A DNA stretch of 64,000 nt from Methylobacterium frigidaeris (lineage in GTDB: Bacteria > Pseudomonadota > Alphaproteobacteria > Rhizobiales > Beijerinckiaceae), in the NCBI RefSeq assembly GCF_022179185.1, contig NZ_BPQJ01000006.1:1-64000 (forward strand), in the 5' to 3' direction. The notes below the pieces were generated by a model. That model saw only the letters and a list, made by a program, of their open reading frames with translations. It made no database searches and was not told the DNA's origin. The stretch's first letter is position 1; each line of letters opens with the position of its first letter. Made by a program: the position numbers and the translations under genes. Positions 42,220-52,448 of the stretch are shown here, one piece after another.

Positions 42220-42984
42220 ATGAGACCATTCGACAACCCGTTCAAGCGCGGCCTCGCCGAGGGGCGGCGGCAGGCGGGCCTGTGGATGACCACCGGCTCG
42301 CCCGGCATTACCGAGCTCGCCGCCGGAGCCGGATTCGCCTGGATGCTCATCGACATGGAACACTCGCCGAACGACCTCATCCAGGTCGTCGACCACCTGC
42401 GGGCGGCTGAGGGCGGCACCGCCGAGCCGGTGGTGCGGGTGCCGTGGAACGAGCCGGTCATGGTCAAGCGCCTGCTCGACCAGGGTGCCCGCTCGCTGAT
42501 GTTCCCCTTCGTGCAGAATGCCGAGGAGGCGCGTCGGGCGGTGGCGGCGACCCGTTACCCGCCCCACGGCATAAGGGGATTCGCCGGCACCTCCCGGGCC
42601 ACGGGCTACGGCCTGCGGCCGGATTACCACGCCCGCTCGGCCGACGAGGTCTGCGTCGTGGTGCAGGTCGAGACCAAGGAGGCGCTGGAGGCCGCCGGCG
42701 AGATCGCCGCGGTCGAGGGCGTCGACGGCGTGTTCATCGGCCCGAACGACCTCGCCGCCAGCATGGGCCATCTCGGCCAGCCCGGCGCGGCCCCGGTCCG
42801 CGAGGCGATCGCCGGGGCCCTGCCGCGGATCCGCGCTGCCGGGAAGGCCGCCGGTCTGCTCAACTTCAACGAGAGCGGCGCCAGGGCCGATTTCGAGGCC
42901 GGGTTCGGCTTCGTGGCGGTGGCCGGCGACGCCTTCCTGCTCGCCTGCGAGACGCAGCGGGTCGCGAAACTGTTCAACACCTGA
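42220..42984 (+). CDS. HpcH/HpaI family aldolase
   Basis: A 254-residue class II (metal-dependent) aldolase of the HpaI/GarL group, which splits 2-keto-3-deoxy acids to pyruvate and an aldehyde. AGGAGG lies about 10 bases before the ATG. Visible motifs: GLWMTTGSPGITELAA, FAWMLIDMEHSPND (general base His region), RVPWNEPVMVKRLLDQGA, VVQVETKEALEAAGEIAAVEGVDGVFIGPNDLAASMG (metal-binding Glu and Asp). No pathway genes surround it, so its substrate is open. The esterase gene follows 21 bp downstream. Confidence 0.92.
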   Translation: MRPFDNPFKRGLAEGRRQAGLWMTTGSPGITELAAGAGFAWMLIDMEHSPNDLIQVVDHLRAAEGGTAEPVVRVPWNEPVMVKRLLDQGARSLMFPFVQNAEEARRAVAATRYPPHGIRGFAGTSRATGYGLRPDYHARSADEVCVVVQVETKEALEAAGEIAAVEGVDGVFIGPNDLAASMGHLGQPGAAPVREAIAGALPRIRAAGKAAGLLNFNESGARADFEAGFGFVAVAGDAFLLACETQRVAKLFNT

Positions 42985-43005
42985 GCACTACTCCGGAGGA
43001 CGCCG

Positions 43006-43620
43006 ATGGCCGCCCTGTCGTTCCAGCACCGCTTCGAGCCCGCCGCCGATTCGGGGGCGATGCCGCTCCTGCTCCTGCACGGCACCGGGGGCGACGAGAA
43101 CGACCTCCTGCCCCTCGGCCGGGCGCTGTCGCCCGGGGCGGCCCTGCTCTCGCCCCGGGGCCAAGTGCTGGAGGGCGGCGCGCCGCGCTTCTTCCGCCGC
43201 CTCGCCGAGGGGGTGTTCGACGAGGCCGACGTGGTGCGCCGGGCCGGCGACCTCGCCGGCTTCGTCGCGGCGGCGCGGGCGGAGTACGGCCTTGCCGCAC
43301 CGCTCGCCGTCGGCTTCTCGAACGGCGCCAACATCGCCGCCGCCCTGATGCTGCTGCATCCGGGCGTGCTCGCCGGCGCCGTTCTGCTGCGGGCGATGGT
43401 GCCGCTGTCCACCCCGCCGGCCGAGCGTCTCGCGGGCGAGCCAGTGCTGATCCTGTCGGGCCGGATGGACCCGATCGTGCCCGCCGACAACGCCGCGCGG
43501 CTCGCCGCGATGTTGAAGGAGGCGGGGGCCGCCGTCACCCACGAGGTGCTGCCCGCCGGCCACGGCTTGTCGCAAGCGGATCTGGTCCGCGCGAAGACGT
43601 GGCTGACCGGGCGGCCGTGA
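43006..43620 (+). CDS. Phospholipase/carboxylesterase-type alpha/beta hydrolase
   Basis: A 204-residue small serine hydrolase (Abhydrolase_2, like YpfH/MhqD). Motifs: LLLLHGTGGDENDLLPLG (oxyanion loop), VGFSNGANIAAALM with the nucleophile Ser in GFSNGA, SGRMDPIVPADNA (catalytic Asp) and PAGHGLSQADL (catalytic His). No signal peptide. It is likely co-transcribed with the aldolase upstream. Substrate unknown; relatives cleave short esters and quinone-related compounds. Confidence 0.9.
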   Translation: MAALSFQHRFEPAADSGAMPLLLLHGTGGDENDLLPLGRALSPGAALLSPRGQVLEGGAPRFFRRLAEGVFDEADVVRRAGDLAGFVAAARAEYGLAAPLAVGFSNGANIAAALMLLHPGVLAGAVLLRAMVPLSTPPAERLAGEPVLILSGRMDPIVPADNAARLAAMLKEAGAAVTHEVLPAGHGLSQADLVRAKTWLTGRP

Positions 43621-43662
43621 CGCGTCGCAGGAGGAGGGTTCCCGCTGGAGCCGCGGAGATCG

Positions 43663-45135
43663 CTACTCGATCCCGAGCTTCGCCTTCAGCAGGGCGTTCA
43701 CCGCCGCCGGGTTGGCCTTGCCGCCGGTGGCCTTCATGGTCTGGCCGACGAACCAGCCGAGCAGGGTCGGCTTGGCCTTGGCCTGCTCGACCTTGTCCGG
43801 ATTGGCGGCGATGATCTGGTCGATCGCCGCCTCGATCGCGCCGGTATCGGTCACCTGGCGCAGGCCGCGGCTCTCGACGATGCCGCGCGGGTCGCCGCCC
43901 TCGCTCCAGACGATCTCGAACACGTCCTTGGCGATCTTGCCCGAGATGGTGCCGTCGCCGATGAGATCGACGATCGCGCCGAGCTGCGCCGCGGAGACCG
44001 GGCTGTCCTCGATCGCCTTGCCTTCCTTGTTCAGGCGGCCGAACAGCTCGTTGATGACCCAGTTCGCCGCGATCTTGCCGTCGCGGCCCTTGGCCACCGC
44101 CTCGTAGTAGTCGGCGGAGGCGCGCTCGGCCACCAGCACCGTCGCGTCGTAGGGCGACAGGCCGTAGGATTCGATGAAGCGAGCCTTCTTGGCGTCGGGC
44201 AGCTCCGGCAGGCCGGCGGCCAGCCCATCGACGAAGGCCTGATCGAACTCGAGCGGCAGCAGGTCCGGATCGGGGAAGTAGCGGTAATCGTGCGCCTCTT
44301 CCTTCGAGCGCATCGAGCGGGTCTCGCCCTTGTTGGGATCGAACAGGCGGGTCTCCTGGTCGATCGTGCCGCCATCCTCGATGATGGCGATCTGGCGCCG
44401 CGCCTCGACCTCGATCGCTTGGCCGATGAACCGGATCGAGTTGACGTTCTTGATCTCGCAGCGGGTGCCGAAGGGGTCGCCGACCTTGCGCACCGAGACG
44501 TTGACGTCGGCGCGGAGGTTGCCCTTCTCCATGTCGCCGTCGCAGGTGCCAAGGTAGCGCAGGATGGTGCGCAGCTTCGTCACATAGGCCTTGGCCTCCT
44601 CCGACGAGCGCAGGTCCGGCTTCGAGACGATCTCCATCAGCGCCACGCCCGACCGGTTGAGGTCGACGAAGCTCATCGACGGGTGCTGGTCGTGCAGCGA
44701 CTTGCCGGCATCCTGCTCGAGGTGCAGGCGCTCGATCCCGACCCGGATGCTCTCGCCGTCGGGCAGGTCGACCAGCACCTCGCCCTCGCCGACGATCGGG
44801 CTCTTGTACTGGCTGATCTGGTAGCCCTGGGGCAGGTCCGGGTAGAAGTAGTTCTTCCGGTCGAACACCGAGCGGTGGTTGATCTGCGCCTTGAGGCCGA
44901 GGCCCGTGCGCACCGCCTGGGCGACGCATTCGCGGTTGATCACCGGCAGCATGCCGGGCATCGCGGCGTCGACCAGCGAGACGTTGTCGTTCGGCTCGGC
45001 CCCGAAGGCGGTCGGCGCGCCGGAAAACAGCTTCGAGCGGCTGGTGACCTGGGCATGGATCTCCATGCCGATCACCACCTCCCAGTCGCCCAGCGCGCCC
45101 TTGATCAGCTTCTTGGGGTTCACGGGAGCGTTCAT
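43663..45135 (-). CDS. gatB: Aspartyl/glutamyl-tRNA(Asn/Gln) amidotransferase subunit B
   Basis: A 490-residue GatB. It phosphorylates the misacylated Glu-tRNA(Gln) or Asp-tRNA(Asn) and accepts ammonia from GatA. Motifs: [81 protein letters not shown] and [16 protein letters not shown]. The C-terminal YqeY-like tail domain (about 390-490) ends [13 protein letters not shown]. It is downstream of gatC and gatA but separated from gatA by a small membrane-protein gene and 88 bp. Confidence 0.97.
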   Translation of the reverse strand: MNAPVNPKKLIKGALGDWEVVIGMEIHAQVTSRSKLFSGAPTAFGAEPNDNVSLVDAAMPGMLPVINRECVAQAVRTGLGLKAQINHRSVFDRKNYFYPDLPQGYQISQYKSPIVGEGEVLVDLPDGESIRVGIERLHLEQDAGKSLHDQHPSMSFVDLNRSGVALMEIVSKPDLRSSEEAKAYVTKLRTILRYLGTCDGDMEKGNLRADVNVSVRKVGDPFGTRCEIKNVNSIRFIGQAIEVEARRQIAIIEDGGTIDQETRLFDPNKGETRSMRSKEEAHDYRYFPDPDLLPLEFDQAFVDGLAAGLPELPDAKKARFIESYGLSPYDATVLVAERASADYYEAVAKGRDGKIAANWVINELFGRLNKEGKAIEDSPVSAAQLGAIVDLIGDGTISGKIAKDVFEIVWSEGGDPRGIVESRGLRQVTDTGAIEAAIDQIIAANPDKVEQAKAKPTLLGWFVGQTMKATGGKANPAAVNALLKAKLGIE

Positions 45136-45223
45136 GAGGGTCTTCTGTCTCTCGCACGACTCTTCCCCTGTCCCGCAGGAGAGGGGTTCGGTTGCGCCTA
45201 GTAGGAAGGGCGGCGCGCAGGCG

Positions 45224-45532
45224 TCAAGCGCGCGGCGCGAAGGTCCGCCGGGCGGCGTAGCCGATGACCGCGTAGATCAGCGCCGCGCCCGTGCGCACGG
45301 GGAAGAAGGTCGGGAGCTCGCGCCCGATCGGCGCCGGCCAGGGCACGCCGATGCCGGTCAGCACCCAGGAGACCAGCACCGAGACGACCAGCGCGATCAT
45401 CGCGACCAGCACCACCTTGCCGAACTGGTCCGCCTTCCAGCCGAGATACAGCGCGAGCCCGATCAGGACGGGGTCGAACGCCGCCCAGATCCAGACTTCG
45501 GGCGGATAGTAGGGGACGGTCGGGTGGTTCAC
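45224..45532 (-). CDS. Small membrane protein between gatA and gatB
   Basis: A 102-residue protein whose GTG start overlaps the gatA stop (GTGA), so it is coupled to gatA. Three hydrophobic segments: [40 protein letters not shown], and [15 protein letters not shown]. The C-terminus is positively charged. I know no family for it. Its place in the amidotransferase operon is probably historical, not functional. Confidence 0.75.
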   Translation of the reverse strand: MNHPTVPYYPPEVWIWAAFDPVLIGLALYLGWKADQFGKVVLVAMIALVVSVLVSWVLTGIGVPWPAPIGRELPTFFPVRTGAALIYAVIGYAARRTFAPRA

Positions 45533-47037
45533 GCCCACCACGCCTGCGGCAGGGCGATGCGGCCCGCCGCCTCCTCGATGACCTGGCCGGCCGCGAACAG
45601 CGTCTCCTCGTCGAAGGGACGGCCGATGAGCTGGAGGCCGAGCGGCAGCCCTTGCGCGTCGAGCCCCGCCGGCACCGCGAGCCCGGGCAGGCCCGCCATG
45701 TTCACCGTCACAGTGAACACGTCGAGGAGGTACATCTCCACCGGATCGGCCTTCGCCTTCTCGCCGAAGCCGAAGGCGGCCGACGGGGTGGTGGGAGTCA
45801 GGATCGCGTCGACGCCCGAGGCGTAGACCTGCTCGAAGTCGCGCTTGATCAGCGTGCGGATCTTCTGGGCGCGGACGTAATAGGCGTCGTAATAGCCGGC
45901 CGAGAGCACGTAGGTGCCGATCATGACCCGGCGCTTGACCTCGCGGCCGAAGCCGGCGGCGCGGGTCCCCTCGTACATGCCGACGATGTCCTTCGCCGGC
46001 ACGCGCAGGCCGTAGCGCACGCCGTCGTAGCGGGCGAGGTTCGATGACGCCTCGGCCGGCGCCACGATGTAGTAGGCCGGCAGGGCATACTTGGTGTGCG
46101 GCAGCGACACCTCGACCACCTTGGCGCCGGCGGCGCGGAGCCACTCGGCGCCCTGCTGCCAAAGCCGCTCGATCTCGGCCGGCATGCCGTCGACCCGGTA
46201 CTCCTTCGGGATGCCGATGGTCAGGCCCTTCACGCCGCGGTTCACCGCCGCCTCGAAATCGGGCACCGGGATGTCGACGGAGGTGGTGTCCTTGTCGTCG
46301 TGACCCGACATCGAGGTCAGCAGAATCGCGGTGTCGCGCACCGTGCGGGCGATCGGCCCGGCCTGGTCGAGGGAGGACGCGAACGCGACGGTGCCCCAGC
46401 GCGAGCAGCGGCCGTAGGTCGGCTTGATGCCGACCGTGCCGGTGAAGGCCGCCGGCTGGCGGATCGACCCGCCGGTGTCGGTGGCGGTGGCGCCCAGGCA
46501 CAGACGGGCCGCGACAGCGGCGGCCGAGCCGCCGGACGAGCCGCCGGGCACCAGCTTGGTATCGGAATTCGTTCCGTCGGCACCCTTGCGCCGCCAGGGC
46601 GAGATCACGGGGCCATAGGCGCTGGTCTCGTTCGACGAGCCCATGGCGAACTCATCGAGGTTGAGCTTGCCGAGCATCACAGCGCCGTCGCGCCACAGGT
46701 TGTGGCTGACGGTCGATTCGTAATGCGGCTGGAACCCTTCGAGGATCTTCGAGCCCGCCGTGGTGGCGACCCCGTGAGTGCAGAACAGGTCCTTGATGCC
46801 GAGCGGCAGGCCCTCGAGGGGCCGGGCCTCACCGGCGGCGAGCTTCTGGTCGGCGACCTCCGCCATGGCCAGCGCCCGGTCGGGCGTCTCAAGCAGGTAG
46901 GCGTTCAGCACGCGCGCCTTCTCGATCGCCGCGATATGGGCCTCAGCCAGCTCCCGGGCGGAGAACTCCTTCGCCCGCAGGCCGTCGCGGGCCTGCGCCA
47001 GGGTGAGGTCGGTCAGCTCTGCCGGCTTGGTGCTCAC
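45529..47037 (-). CDS. gatA: Aspartyl/glutamyl-tRNA(Asn/Gln) amidotransferase subunit A
   Basis: A 502-residue amidase-signature enzyme, GTG start, which releases ammonia from glutamine for GatB. The Ser-cisSer-Lys triad can be read as Lys82 ([10 protein letters not shown]), Ser167 ([13 protein letters not shown]) and Ser191 ([11 protein letters not shown]), with the same 24-residue serine spacing as other GatA proteins. [21 protein letters not shown] is also typical. It lies between gatC and the small membrane-protein gene. Confidence 0.97.
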   Translation of the reverse strand: MSTKPAELTDLTLAQARDGLRAKEFSARELAEAHIAAIEKARVLNAYLLETPDRALAMAEVADQKLAAGEARPLEGLPLGIKDLFCTHGVATTAGSKILEGFQPHYESTVSHNLWRDGAVMLGKLNLDEFAMGSSNETSAYGPVISPWRRKGADGTNSDTKLVPGGSSGGSAAAVAARLCLGATATDTGGSIRQPAAFTGTVGIKPTYGRCSRWGTVAFASSLDQAGPIARTVRDTAILLTSMSGHDDKDTTSVDIPVPDFEAAVNRGVKGLTIGIPKEYRVDGMPAEIERLWQQGAEWLRAAGAKVVEVSLPHTKYALPAYYIVAPAEASSNLARYDGVRYGLRVPAKDIVGMYEGTRAAGFGREVKRRVMIGTYVLSAGYYDAYYVRAQKIRTLIKRDFEQVYASGVDAILTPTTPSAAFGFGEKAKADPVEMYLLDVFTVTVNMAGLPGLAVPAGLDAQGLPLGLQLIGRPFDEETLFAAGQVIEEAAGRIALPQAWWA

Positions 47038-47104
47038 GATCGTTCGTCCTGTCGCGGCCCGTCGGCCGCCATGGGTGCGCTGTCTTTAGGTCTTGAAGTC
47101 GATG

Positions 47105-47392
47105 TTACTCGACGACCTTCGGCACCAGGAAATAGTTGTCCTCGGTCAGCGGCGCGTTGAACACGATCTCGCGGGCGTGCCCGCCATCGGTGATCACGTC
47201 CTCGCGGCTCTTCATCGCCATCGGGGTCACCGAGGTCATCGGCTCGACGCCGGTAACGTCGACCGCGTCGAGCTGCTCGACGAAGGACAGGATGGCGTTG
47301 AGCTCGTCCTGGAGCGGGGCCACCTCCTCGTCGGTGACTGCGATCCGCGCCAGGTGCGCGATGCGCCGGACCGTCTTGGCGTCGACCGACAT
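47105..47392 (-). CDS. gatC: Aspartyl/glutamyl-tRNA(Asn/Gln) amidotransferase subunit C
   Basis: A 95-residue GatC, the small subunit that wraps around and stabilises GatA. The start MSVDAKTV at 47392 has CGGAG about 6 bases upstream; a GTG two codons earlier lacks one. Motifs: [37 protein letters not shown] and the C-terminal [10 protein letters not shown]. It is first in the gatC-gatA set. Confidence 0.95.
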   Translation of the reverse strand: MSVDAKTVRRIAHLARIAVTDEEVAPLQDELNAILSFVEQLDAVDVTGVEPMTSVTPMAMKSREDVITDGGHAREIVFNAPLTEDNYFLVPKVVE

Positions 47393-47504
47393 GGGCACTC
47401 CGTTCGGACAAGCGGGAAACGGGCTTGGGCAGCCCGGCGGCCGGCTCGCGGCCGCGGGGCGCTATAACACCGGCTTTCGCGCTGCCGCAACGGGCGGGGG
47501 GCGG

Positions 47505-47957
47505 TCAGGCCGCCGGCCTCCGCGGCGGCAGCGCCGCGATGGCGTGAGCCCGGGTGTCCGGCACCTCGATCAGCACCGCCCGCGGCTTGAAGTGCCGGCG
47601 CGCTTCCGTGCCGCCGAGATACAGCACCGCCGCGGCGGTCACCAGCATCAGCTTGTGCTTGCGCGGCATCCGCGGGCGCGCCGCCGCCGGAGCGGGGGCC
47701 GCCTCCGGGAGGCTCGCGGCCCTGCGGATTCCGCGGCCGATGGCGAGAATGGCGTCCGCCGGCACGCGCCGGCGGGGCGGGGCGGATGCGCCCGGCACGA
47801 AGCTCCCGGTCGCGGCGGGCAGGGGGCCCCGCAGCGGGCTCAAACCCCCGTCGAGGTCGAGGGTCATCGCGCCCTGCACCCGCGGGGCCGGATCCTGGGC
47901 GGGAGCCCGCACCTGCCGGCCGATGGCGAGCGCGAAGGGAAGGATGACGGCAGCCAC
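47505..47957 (-). CDS. Hypothetical protein behind a CtrA box
   Basis: A 150-residue protein, GTG start. The middle is Pro/Ala/Arg-rich and disordered; near the C-terminus there is one hydrophobic segment (LMLVTAAAVLYLGG, about residues 103-116) preceded by basic RMPRKHK. The first 14 residues are also hydrophobic. Not a known family. Its interest is the upstream region, which carries a perfect TTAA-N7-TTAA site and a near-match, so it may be part of the cell-cycle regulon. Confidence 0.65.
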   Translation of the reverse strand: MAAVILPFALAIGRQVRAPAQDPAPRVQGAMTLDLDGGLSPLRGPLPAATGSFVPGASAPPRRRVPADAILAIGRGIRRAASLPEAAPAPAAARPRMPRKHKLMLVTAAAVLYLGGTEARRHFKPRAVLIEVPDTRAHAIAALPPRRPAA

Positions 47958-47985
47958 GGCGACCTCGTTGCGGCAAGACGGCAGG

Positions 47986-48000
47986 TTAACGCTTCGTTAA
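47986..48000. promoter_or_regulatory. CtrA-type box
   Basis: TTAACGCTTCGTTAA is an exact TTAA-N7-TTAA motif and a palindrome. It lies 29 bases upstream of the start of the minus-strand gene at 47505-47957. A second near-match (TCAA-N7-TTAA) is at 48025-48039. Such AT-only tetramers at exact spacing are rare in DNA this GC-rich. Confidence 0.7.
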
Positions 48001-48105
48001 TCCCACCGGCCCCGCTTCGCCATGTCAACCTTTCGTTAACCTTAACGGCACTGCGCGCACCGTTCCGTGACGGCCACCCCGGGGGAGGGCGGCCGCTGCG
48101 TCGTC

Positions 48106-48807
48106 CTACTGCACCGTGACGGCGGTGCCCTTGTGCGGCACGATCACCTGCACGCCGCTGCCGTCGAGGGCGGCGACGAAGCGGTCGGCGCTTGGGTCGA
48201 CGATCGGGAAGGAGCCGTAGTGGCACGGGATCACGGCCTTCGGCTGGAAGAAGCGCTTCACGGCGAGGGCCGCAGTCTCGGCCCCCATGGTGAAGCGGTC
48301 GCCGATCGGCACCATCAGCACGTCGGGGCGGTAGATTTCCTGGATCAGCGCCATGTCGCCGAAGATGTCGGTGTCGCCCATGTGGTAGACCGTCGGCTCG
48401 CCCTCGGCCCGCACGATCACCCCGTTCGGCAGCCCGAGCGGCACCGTGACCCCGGCCTCGCTCATGCCGGCGGAGTGGTCGGCCCGCACCAGGCTGACCC
48501 GGAAGCCGCCGACATCGACGGTACCGCCGGTGTTCATCGGCTCGAACTGGGTCACGCCCTTCGAGGCCAGCCACATGCACAGGTCGTAGTTGGTGACGAC
48601 CTTGGCACCGGTCTCGGCGGCGATCTCGACCGTGTCGCCGACATGGTCGCCGTGGCCGTGTGTGATCAGGATGTGAGTGGCGCCCGCGGTCGCCGCCTTG
48701 CGGTCACCCTCGAAGGCCGGGTTGCCGCTGAAGAACGGATCGATCAACACGTGAGCGAAGCCGAAATCGAGGCGGAAGGCGGAATGGCCGAACCAGGTGA
48801 TGCGCAT
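48106..48807 (-). CDS. UPF0173 metallo-beta-lactamase-fold hydrolase
   Basis: A 233-residue protein of the UPF0173 group (YtkL-like). The start [16 protein letters not shown] is standard. Metal motif [11 protein letters not shown] (HxHxDH), then the later [20 protein letters not shown] and [10 protein letters not shown]. Cytosolic. The physiological substrate is not known. It is divergent from ruvX. Confidence 0.93.
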   Translation of the reverse strand: MRITWFGHSAFRLDFGFAHVLIDPFFSGNPAFEGDRKAATAGATHILITHGHGDHVGDTVEIAAETGAKVVTNYDLCMWLASKGVTQFEPMNTGGTVDVGGFRVSLVRADHSAGMSEAGVTVPLGLPNGVIVRAEGEPTVYHMGDTDIFGDMALIQEIYRPDVLMVPIGDRFTMGAETAALAVKRFFQPKAVIPCHYGSFPIVDPSADRFVAALDGSGVQVIVPHKGTAVTVQ

Positions 48808-48917
48808 CGGACGATCTCCGGGCGAGGGATTTGTCGGAATGGGAATCGGCGGCCGACCGCCCGGACGCTGTGCCAGGGCGGCATCGGCACCGCCTACTTA
48901 ATGCAGGGAGGCCGGCC

Positions 48918-49409
48918 GTGAACCGGGAGACGATCGCGGCCTTCGCGGCCGAGTCGCGCGGGGGCGCCCGCCTGCTCGGGCTCGACCTCGGCACCAAGAC
49001 CATCGGCCTCGCCCTCTCGGACGTGCAGCGCCGGATCGCCTCGCCGCTGGAGACGATCAAGCGGGTCAAGTTCACGCCCGACGCCGCGGCTTTGGCGGGA
49101 ATCGCGACGAAGCACGGGGTCGGCGGGCTGGTGGTCGGGCTGCCCCTCAACATGGACGGCAGCGAGGGCCCGCGGGTGCAGTCGACCCGGGCCTTCGTGC
49201 GCAACCTCAAGCCGATCCTGCCCCTGCCGGTGCTGTTCTGGGACGAGCGCCTGTCCACGGCCGCCGTCACCCGCACCCTGCTGGAGGCCGACGCCTCCCG
49301 GGCGCGCCGGGGCGAGCTCGTCGACAAGCTCGCTGCCGCCTACATCCTGCAGGGCTGCCTGGATGTCTTGGACGGGGTTCGGGAGGACGGGGACTTTTCG
49401 GAGGAATAG
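48918..49409 (+). CDS. ruvX: Holliday junction resolvase-like YqgF/RuvX
   Basis: A 163-residue RNase H-fold protein; the GTG start is preceded by AGGGAGG at 5-6 bases. Motifs: [17 protein letters not shown] with the first catalytic Asp, [15 protein letters not shown], and [11 protein letters not shown] with the second acidic residue; a C-terminal [15 protein letters not shown] holds the last Asp-type region. In bacteria YqgF acts in 16S rRNA 5'-end processing and perhaps recombination. Convergent with topA. Confidence 0.95.
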   Translation: MNRETIAAFAAESRGGARLLGLDLGTKTIGLALSDVQRRIASPLETIKRVKFTPDAAALAGIATKHGVGGLVVGLPLNMDGSEGPRVQSTRAFVRNLKPILPLPVLFWDERLSTAAVTRTLLEADASRARRGELVDKLAAAYILQGCLDVLDGVREDGDFSEE

Positions 49410-49425
49410 GGCGCGACGCCCGATC

Positions 49426-49447
49426 CTCCCCCCCCTCTGCGGGGGAG
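49426..49447. terminator. Hairpin between ruvX and topA
   Basis: CTCCCCC (49426-49432) and GGGGGAG (49441-49447) flank an 8-base loop in the 54-bp gap between the converging genes. No T-run; probably acts on both strands. Confidence 0.45.
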
Positions 49448-49463
49448 AGTTGGAGGGCGCGCT

Positions 49464-52247
49464 TTACTCGCCGGCCGCGCTCTTCGCGGTCGGCTTCTTC
49501 GCCGGAGCCTTCTTGGCAGCCGGCGTCGCGGCAGCGCTCTTGCCTGGAGTCTTGCGCGCCGCAGGCTTCGGCTTCGGCTCGGCGGCCTCGTCGCCCGAGG
49601 TCTCCTTGGCCGCGACCTTCGTCTTGCCAGCAGTGGTCTTGCCGGCAGCCGTCTTGCCGGCAGCCGTCTTGGCCGGGGCCTTGCGCGCCCCCGCCTTCTT
49701 CTTCGTCCCGCCCCCAGCCTCGCGGCGCGCCGCGATCAGCCGCAGCGCCTCGTCCAGGGTCACCGCCCCAGCGTCGGCTCCCTTCGGCAGGGTGGCGTTG
49801 ATCTCGCCGTCGGTGACGTAGGGTCCGTAGCGGCCGGCCTTGACGGTGACCGGCTTGCCGCTGTCCGGCGCGGTGCCGATCAGGCGGCCGGGATCCTGCG
49901 CCGGGCGCCCGCCGCCCTGTTCCTTCTGGACGATCAGGTCGATGGCGCGGTTGGCGCCCACCTCCAGCACGTCGTCGTCCTTGCCGAGATTGGCGTAGGT
50001 CTTGCCGTGCTGCACGTAAGGCCCGTAGCGGCCGATATTGGCCAGGATCGGCTCGCCGGTCTCCGGATGCCGGGCCACCTCGCGGGGCAGCGAGAGCAGC
50101 TTCAGCGCCTTCTCCAGATCGACGGCTGACGGAGCGAGGCCGCGGGGCAGGGACGAGCGCTTGGGCTTCTCCGCGCCCTTCTCGGCCGAGGCCTCGCCGA
50201 GCTGGACGAAGGGGCCGAAGCGGCCGTCGCGCAGGGTCACCGGCAGGCCGGTCTCCGGATCGTCGCCGAGCACCCGCACGCCGGGCTGGCCGCCCTCGCC
50301 CGAGCCCTCGCCGTCACCGTCGAGGCCGGTGGCGTTGAGCTGGCGGGTGTACTTGCATTCCGGGTAGTTCGAGCAGCCGACGAAGGCGCCGAACTTGCCG
50401 AGCTTGAGCGAGAGCTGGCCGCTGGCGCAATTCGGGCAGGCGCGCGGGTTCGCGCCGTCGGCCTTGGCCGGGAAGATGTGCTCGGCGAGCAGCCCGTTGA
50501 GGGCTTCGAGGACTTCCGCCGTGCGCAGCTCCTTGGTGCCGGCGATCGCCGCCGAGAAGTCGCGCCAGAAATCGCGGAGCACCGCGCGCCAGTCGATCTC
50601 GGCGTTCGAGACCCGGTCGAGCTGCGTCTCGAGGTCGGCGGTGAAATCGTACTCGACGTAGCGGCGGAAGAAGCTCTCGAGGAAGCCGGTGACGATCCGG
50701 CCCTTGTCCTCCGGGACCAGGCGCTTCTTGTCGATCTTGACGTATTCGCGGTCGCGCAGGACCTGGAGCACCGCGGCGTAGGTCGAGGGCCGGCCGATGC
50801 CGAGCTCCTCCATCCGCTTGACCAGGCTCGCCTCGGAGTAGCGCGGCGGCGGCTCGGTGAAGTGCTGGGTCGCGGCGATGCGCTCGCGGGCGAGCCCGTC
50901 GCCCGCCTTCATCGGCGGCAGGCGGCGGGATTCCTCGTCCTCCTCGTCGTCCTTGCCCTCCTGGTAGAGGGTGAGGAAGCCGTCGAACTTCACCACCTGG
51001 CCGGTGGCGCGGAGCTCGATGCGGCGCGGGCCGACCTGGGCGGCGATCTCGACCGTGGTGCGTTCCAGCTCCGCCGATTCCATCTGGCTCGCCACCGTGC
51101 GGGTCCAGATCAGCTCGTAGAGCTTGGCCTGCTCGGGCTCGAGGAAGCGGGCGACCTCCTTCGGCAGCCGGGCGAGATCGGTAGGACGCACCGCCTCGTG
51201 GGCCTCCTGCGCATTCTTGGCCTTGACGCTGTACTTGCGCGGAGCGCCGGGCACGTAGGCGTCGCCGTACTCGGCGCCGATCACCTGGCGCGCCTGGGCG
51301 ACGGCCTCCGGCGCCATGTCGACGCCGTCGGTCCGCATGTAGGTGATGAGGCCGACGGTCTCGCCGCCGATCTCGACGCCCTCGTAGAGCCGCTGGGCCA
51401 CCCGCATGGTCTGGGCCGGCGCCAGGCCGAGCTTGCGCGAGGCCTCCTGCTGCAGGGTCGAGGTGGTGAAGGGCGGCTGCGGATGGCGCTTGGCGGGCTT
51501 GGCCTCGACCGAGGCGACCGTGAAGGTGGCAAGCTCCAGGTCGCGCCGGAAGGCCCCCGCCTCCTCCGCGGTGCCGACGTCGAGGCGCTGGATCCGCTTG
51601 CCGTCGGCGCCCACCAGCCGGGCCTCGAACACCGCGCCGCTCTCGGTCTTCAGGGTCGCGACGATCGACCAGTATTCCCGCGGCTTGAAGGTCTCGATCT
51701 CGCGCTCGCGGTCGCAGACGAGGCGAAGCGCCACCGACTGCACGCGACCCGCCGAGCGGGCGCCCGGCAGCTTGCGCCACAGGACCGGCGAGAGGTTGAA
51801 GCCGACGAGGTAGTCCAGTGCCCGCCGCGCCAGGTAGGCGTCGACGAGAGCTTGGTCGATCGCCCGCGGCTGAGCCATCGCGGTCTCGACCGCGTCCTTG
51901 GTGATGGCGTTGAAGGTGACGCGCTCGACCGCGACGTCCTTGAGCACCTTCTTCGCCTGCAGCGCCTCCAGCACGTGCCAGGAGATCGCCTCGCCCTCGC
52001 GATCCGGGTCGGTCGCCAGGATCAGGGTGTCGGCGCCCTTGACCGCTTTCGCGATCTCGGCGACGCGCTTCGCCCCGCGATCCTCCAGCTCCCACAGCAT
52101 ATGGAAGTCCTGCTCGGGATCGACCGAGCCGTCTTTCGCCGGAAGATCCCGGATATGCCCGAACGAGGCCAGCACCTCGTAGTCGCTGCCGAGGTATTTA
52201 TTGATCGTCTTGGCTTTCGCGGGCGACTCGACGACGACGACTTTCAT
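49464..52247 (-). CDS. topA: DNA topoisomerase I
   Basis: A 927-residue type IA topoisomerase that relaxes negative supercoils. The start [15 protein letters not shown] opens the Toprim domain, with [17 protein letters not shown] (DxDxxG-type metal site). The catalytic tyrosine is in [10 protein letters not shown] (Tyr303). [17 protein letters not shown] zinc finger follows near residue 600, then several tail domains with [14 protein letters not shown] repeats, and a Lys/Ala-rich end ([12 protein letters not shown] and PAKK repeats). The last tail is typical of high-GC bacteria, where it binds DNA and aids processivity. Confidence 0.97.
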   Translation of the reverse strand: MKVVVVESPAKAKTINKYLGSDYEVLASFGHIRDLPAKDGSVDPEQDFHMLWELEDRGAKRVAEIAKAVKGADTLILATDPDREGEAISWHVLEALQAKKVLKDVAVERVTFNAITKDAVETAMAQPRAIDQALVDAYLARRALDYLVGFNLSPVLWRKLPGARSAGRVQSVALRLVCDREREIETFKPREYWSIVATLKTESGAVFEARLVGADGKRIQRLDVGTAEEAGAFRRDLELATFTVASVEAKPAKRHPQPPFTTSTLQQEASRKLGLAPAQTMRVAQRLYEGVEIGGETVGLITYMRTDGVDMAPEAVAQARQVIGAEYGDAYVPGAPRKYSVKAKNAQEAHEAVRPTDLARLPKEVARFLEPEQAKLYELIWTRTVASQMESAELERTTVEIAAQVGPRRIELRATGQVVKFDGFLTLYQEGKDDEEDEESRRLPPMKAGDGLARERIAATQHFTEPPPRYSEASLVKRMEELGIGRPSTYAAVLQVLRDREYVKIDKKRLVPEDKGRIVTGFLESFFRRYVEYDFTADLETQLDRVSNAEIDWRAVLRDFWRDFSAAIAGTKELRTAEVLEALNGLLAEHIFPAKADGANPRACPNCASGQLSLKLGKFGAFVGCSNYPECKYTRQLNATGLDGDGEGSGEGGQPGVRVLGDDPETGLPVTLRDGRFGPFVQLGEASAEKGAEKPKRSSLPRGLAPSAVDLEKALKLLSLPREVARHPETGEPILANIGRYGPYVQHGKTYANLGKDDDVLEVGANRAIDLIVQKEQGGGRPAQDPGRLIGTAPDSGKPVTVKAGRYGPYVTDGEINATLPKGADAGAVTLDEALRLIAARREAGGGTKKKAGARKAPAKTAAGKTAAGKTTAGKTKVAAKETSGDEAAEPKPKPAARKTPGKSAAATPAAKKAPAKKPTAKSAAGE

Positions 52248-52448
52248 GGACGGGCTGCCTCTTCGAAGAGCACACCGCGGCAGATCGGGCTTCAACTTGT
52301 GCGGGGCGGCCGGCACGGGTTTTCGCGCGGCGAAGCGGACAAGTGGGTGATGACGCGGCGGTTGTCAAATACCGCCGATGATGCGGGTGCGTTCCTCAAG
52401 CGCATCCTTGCGGGCCGCTCCCGCGGCTCCTATAGCCCTTCGCTCAGG

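Noticed and set aside
50314..52095. Long alternative-frame open readings across topA
   Set aside because: Arg/Gly/Ala-rich shadows of topA in a second frame, without motifs or starts with ribosome-binding sites.
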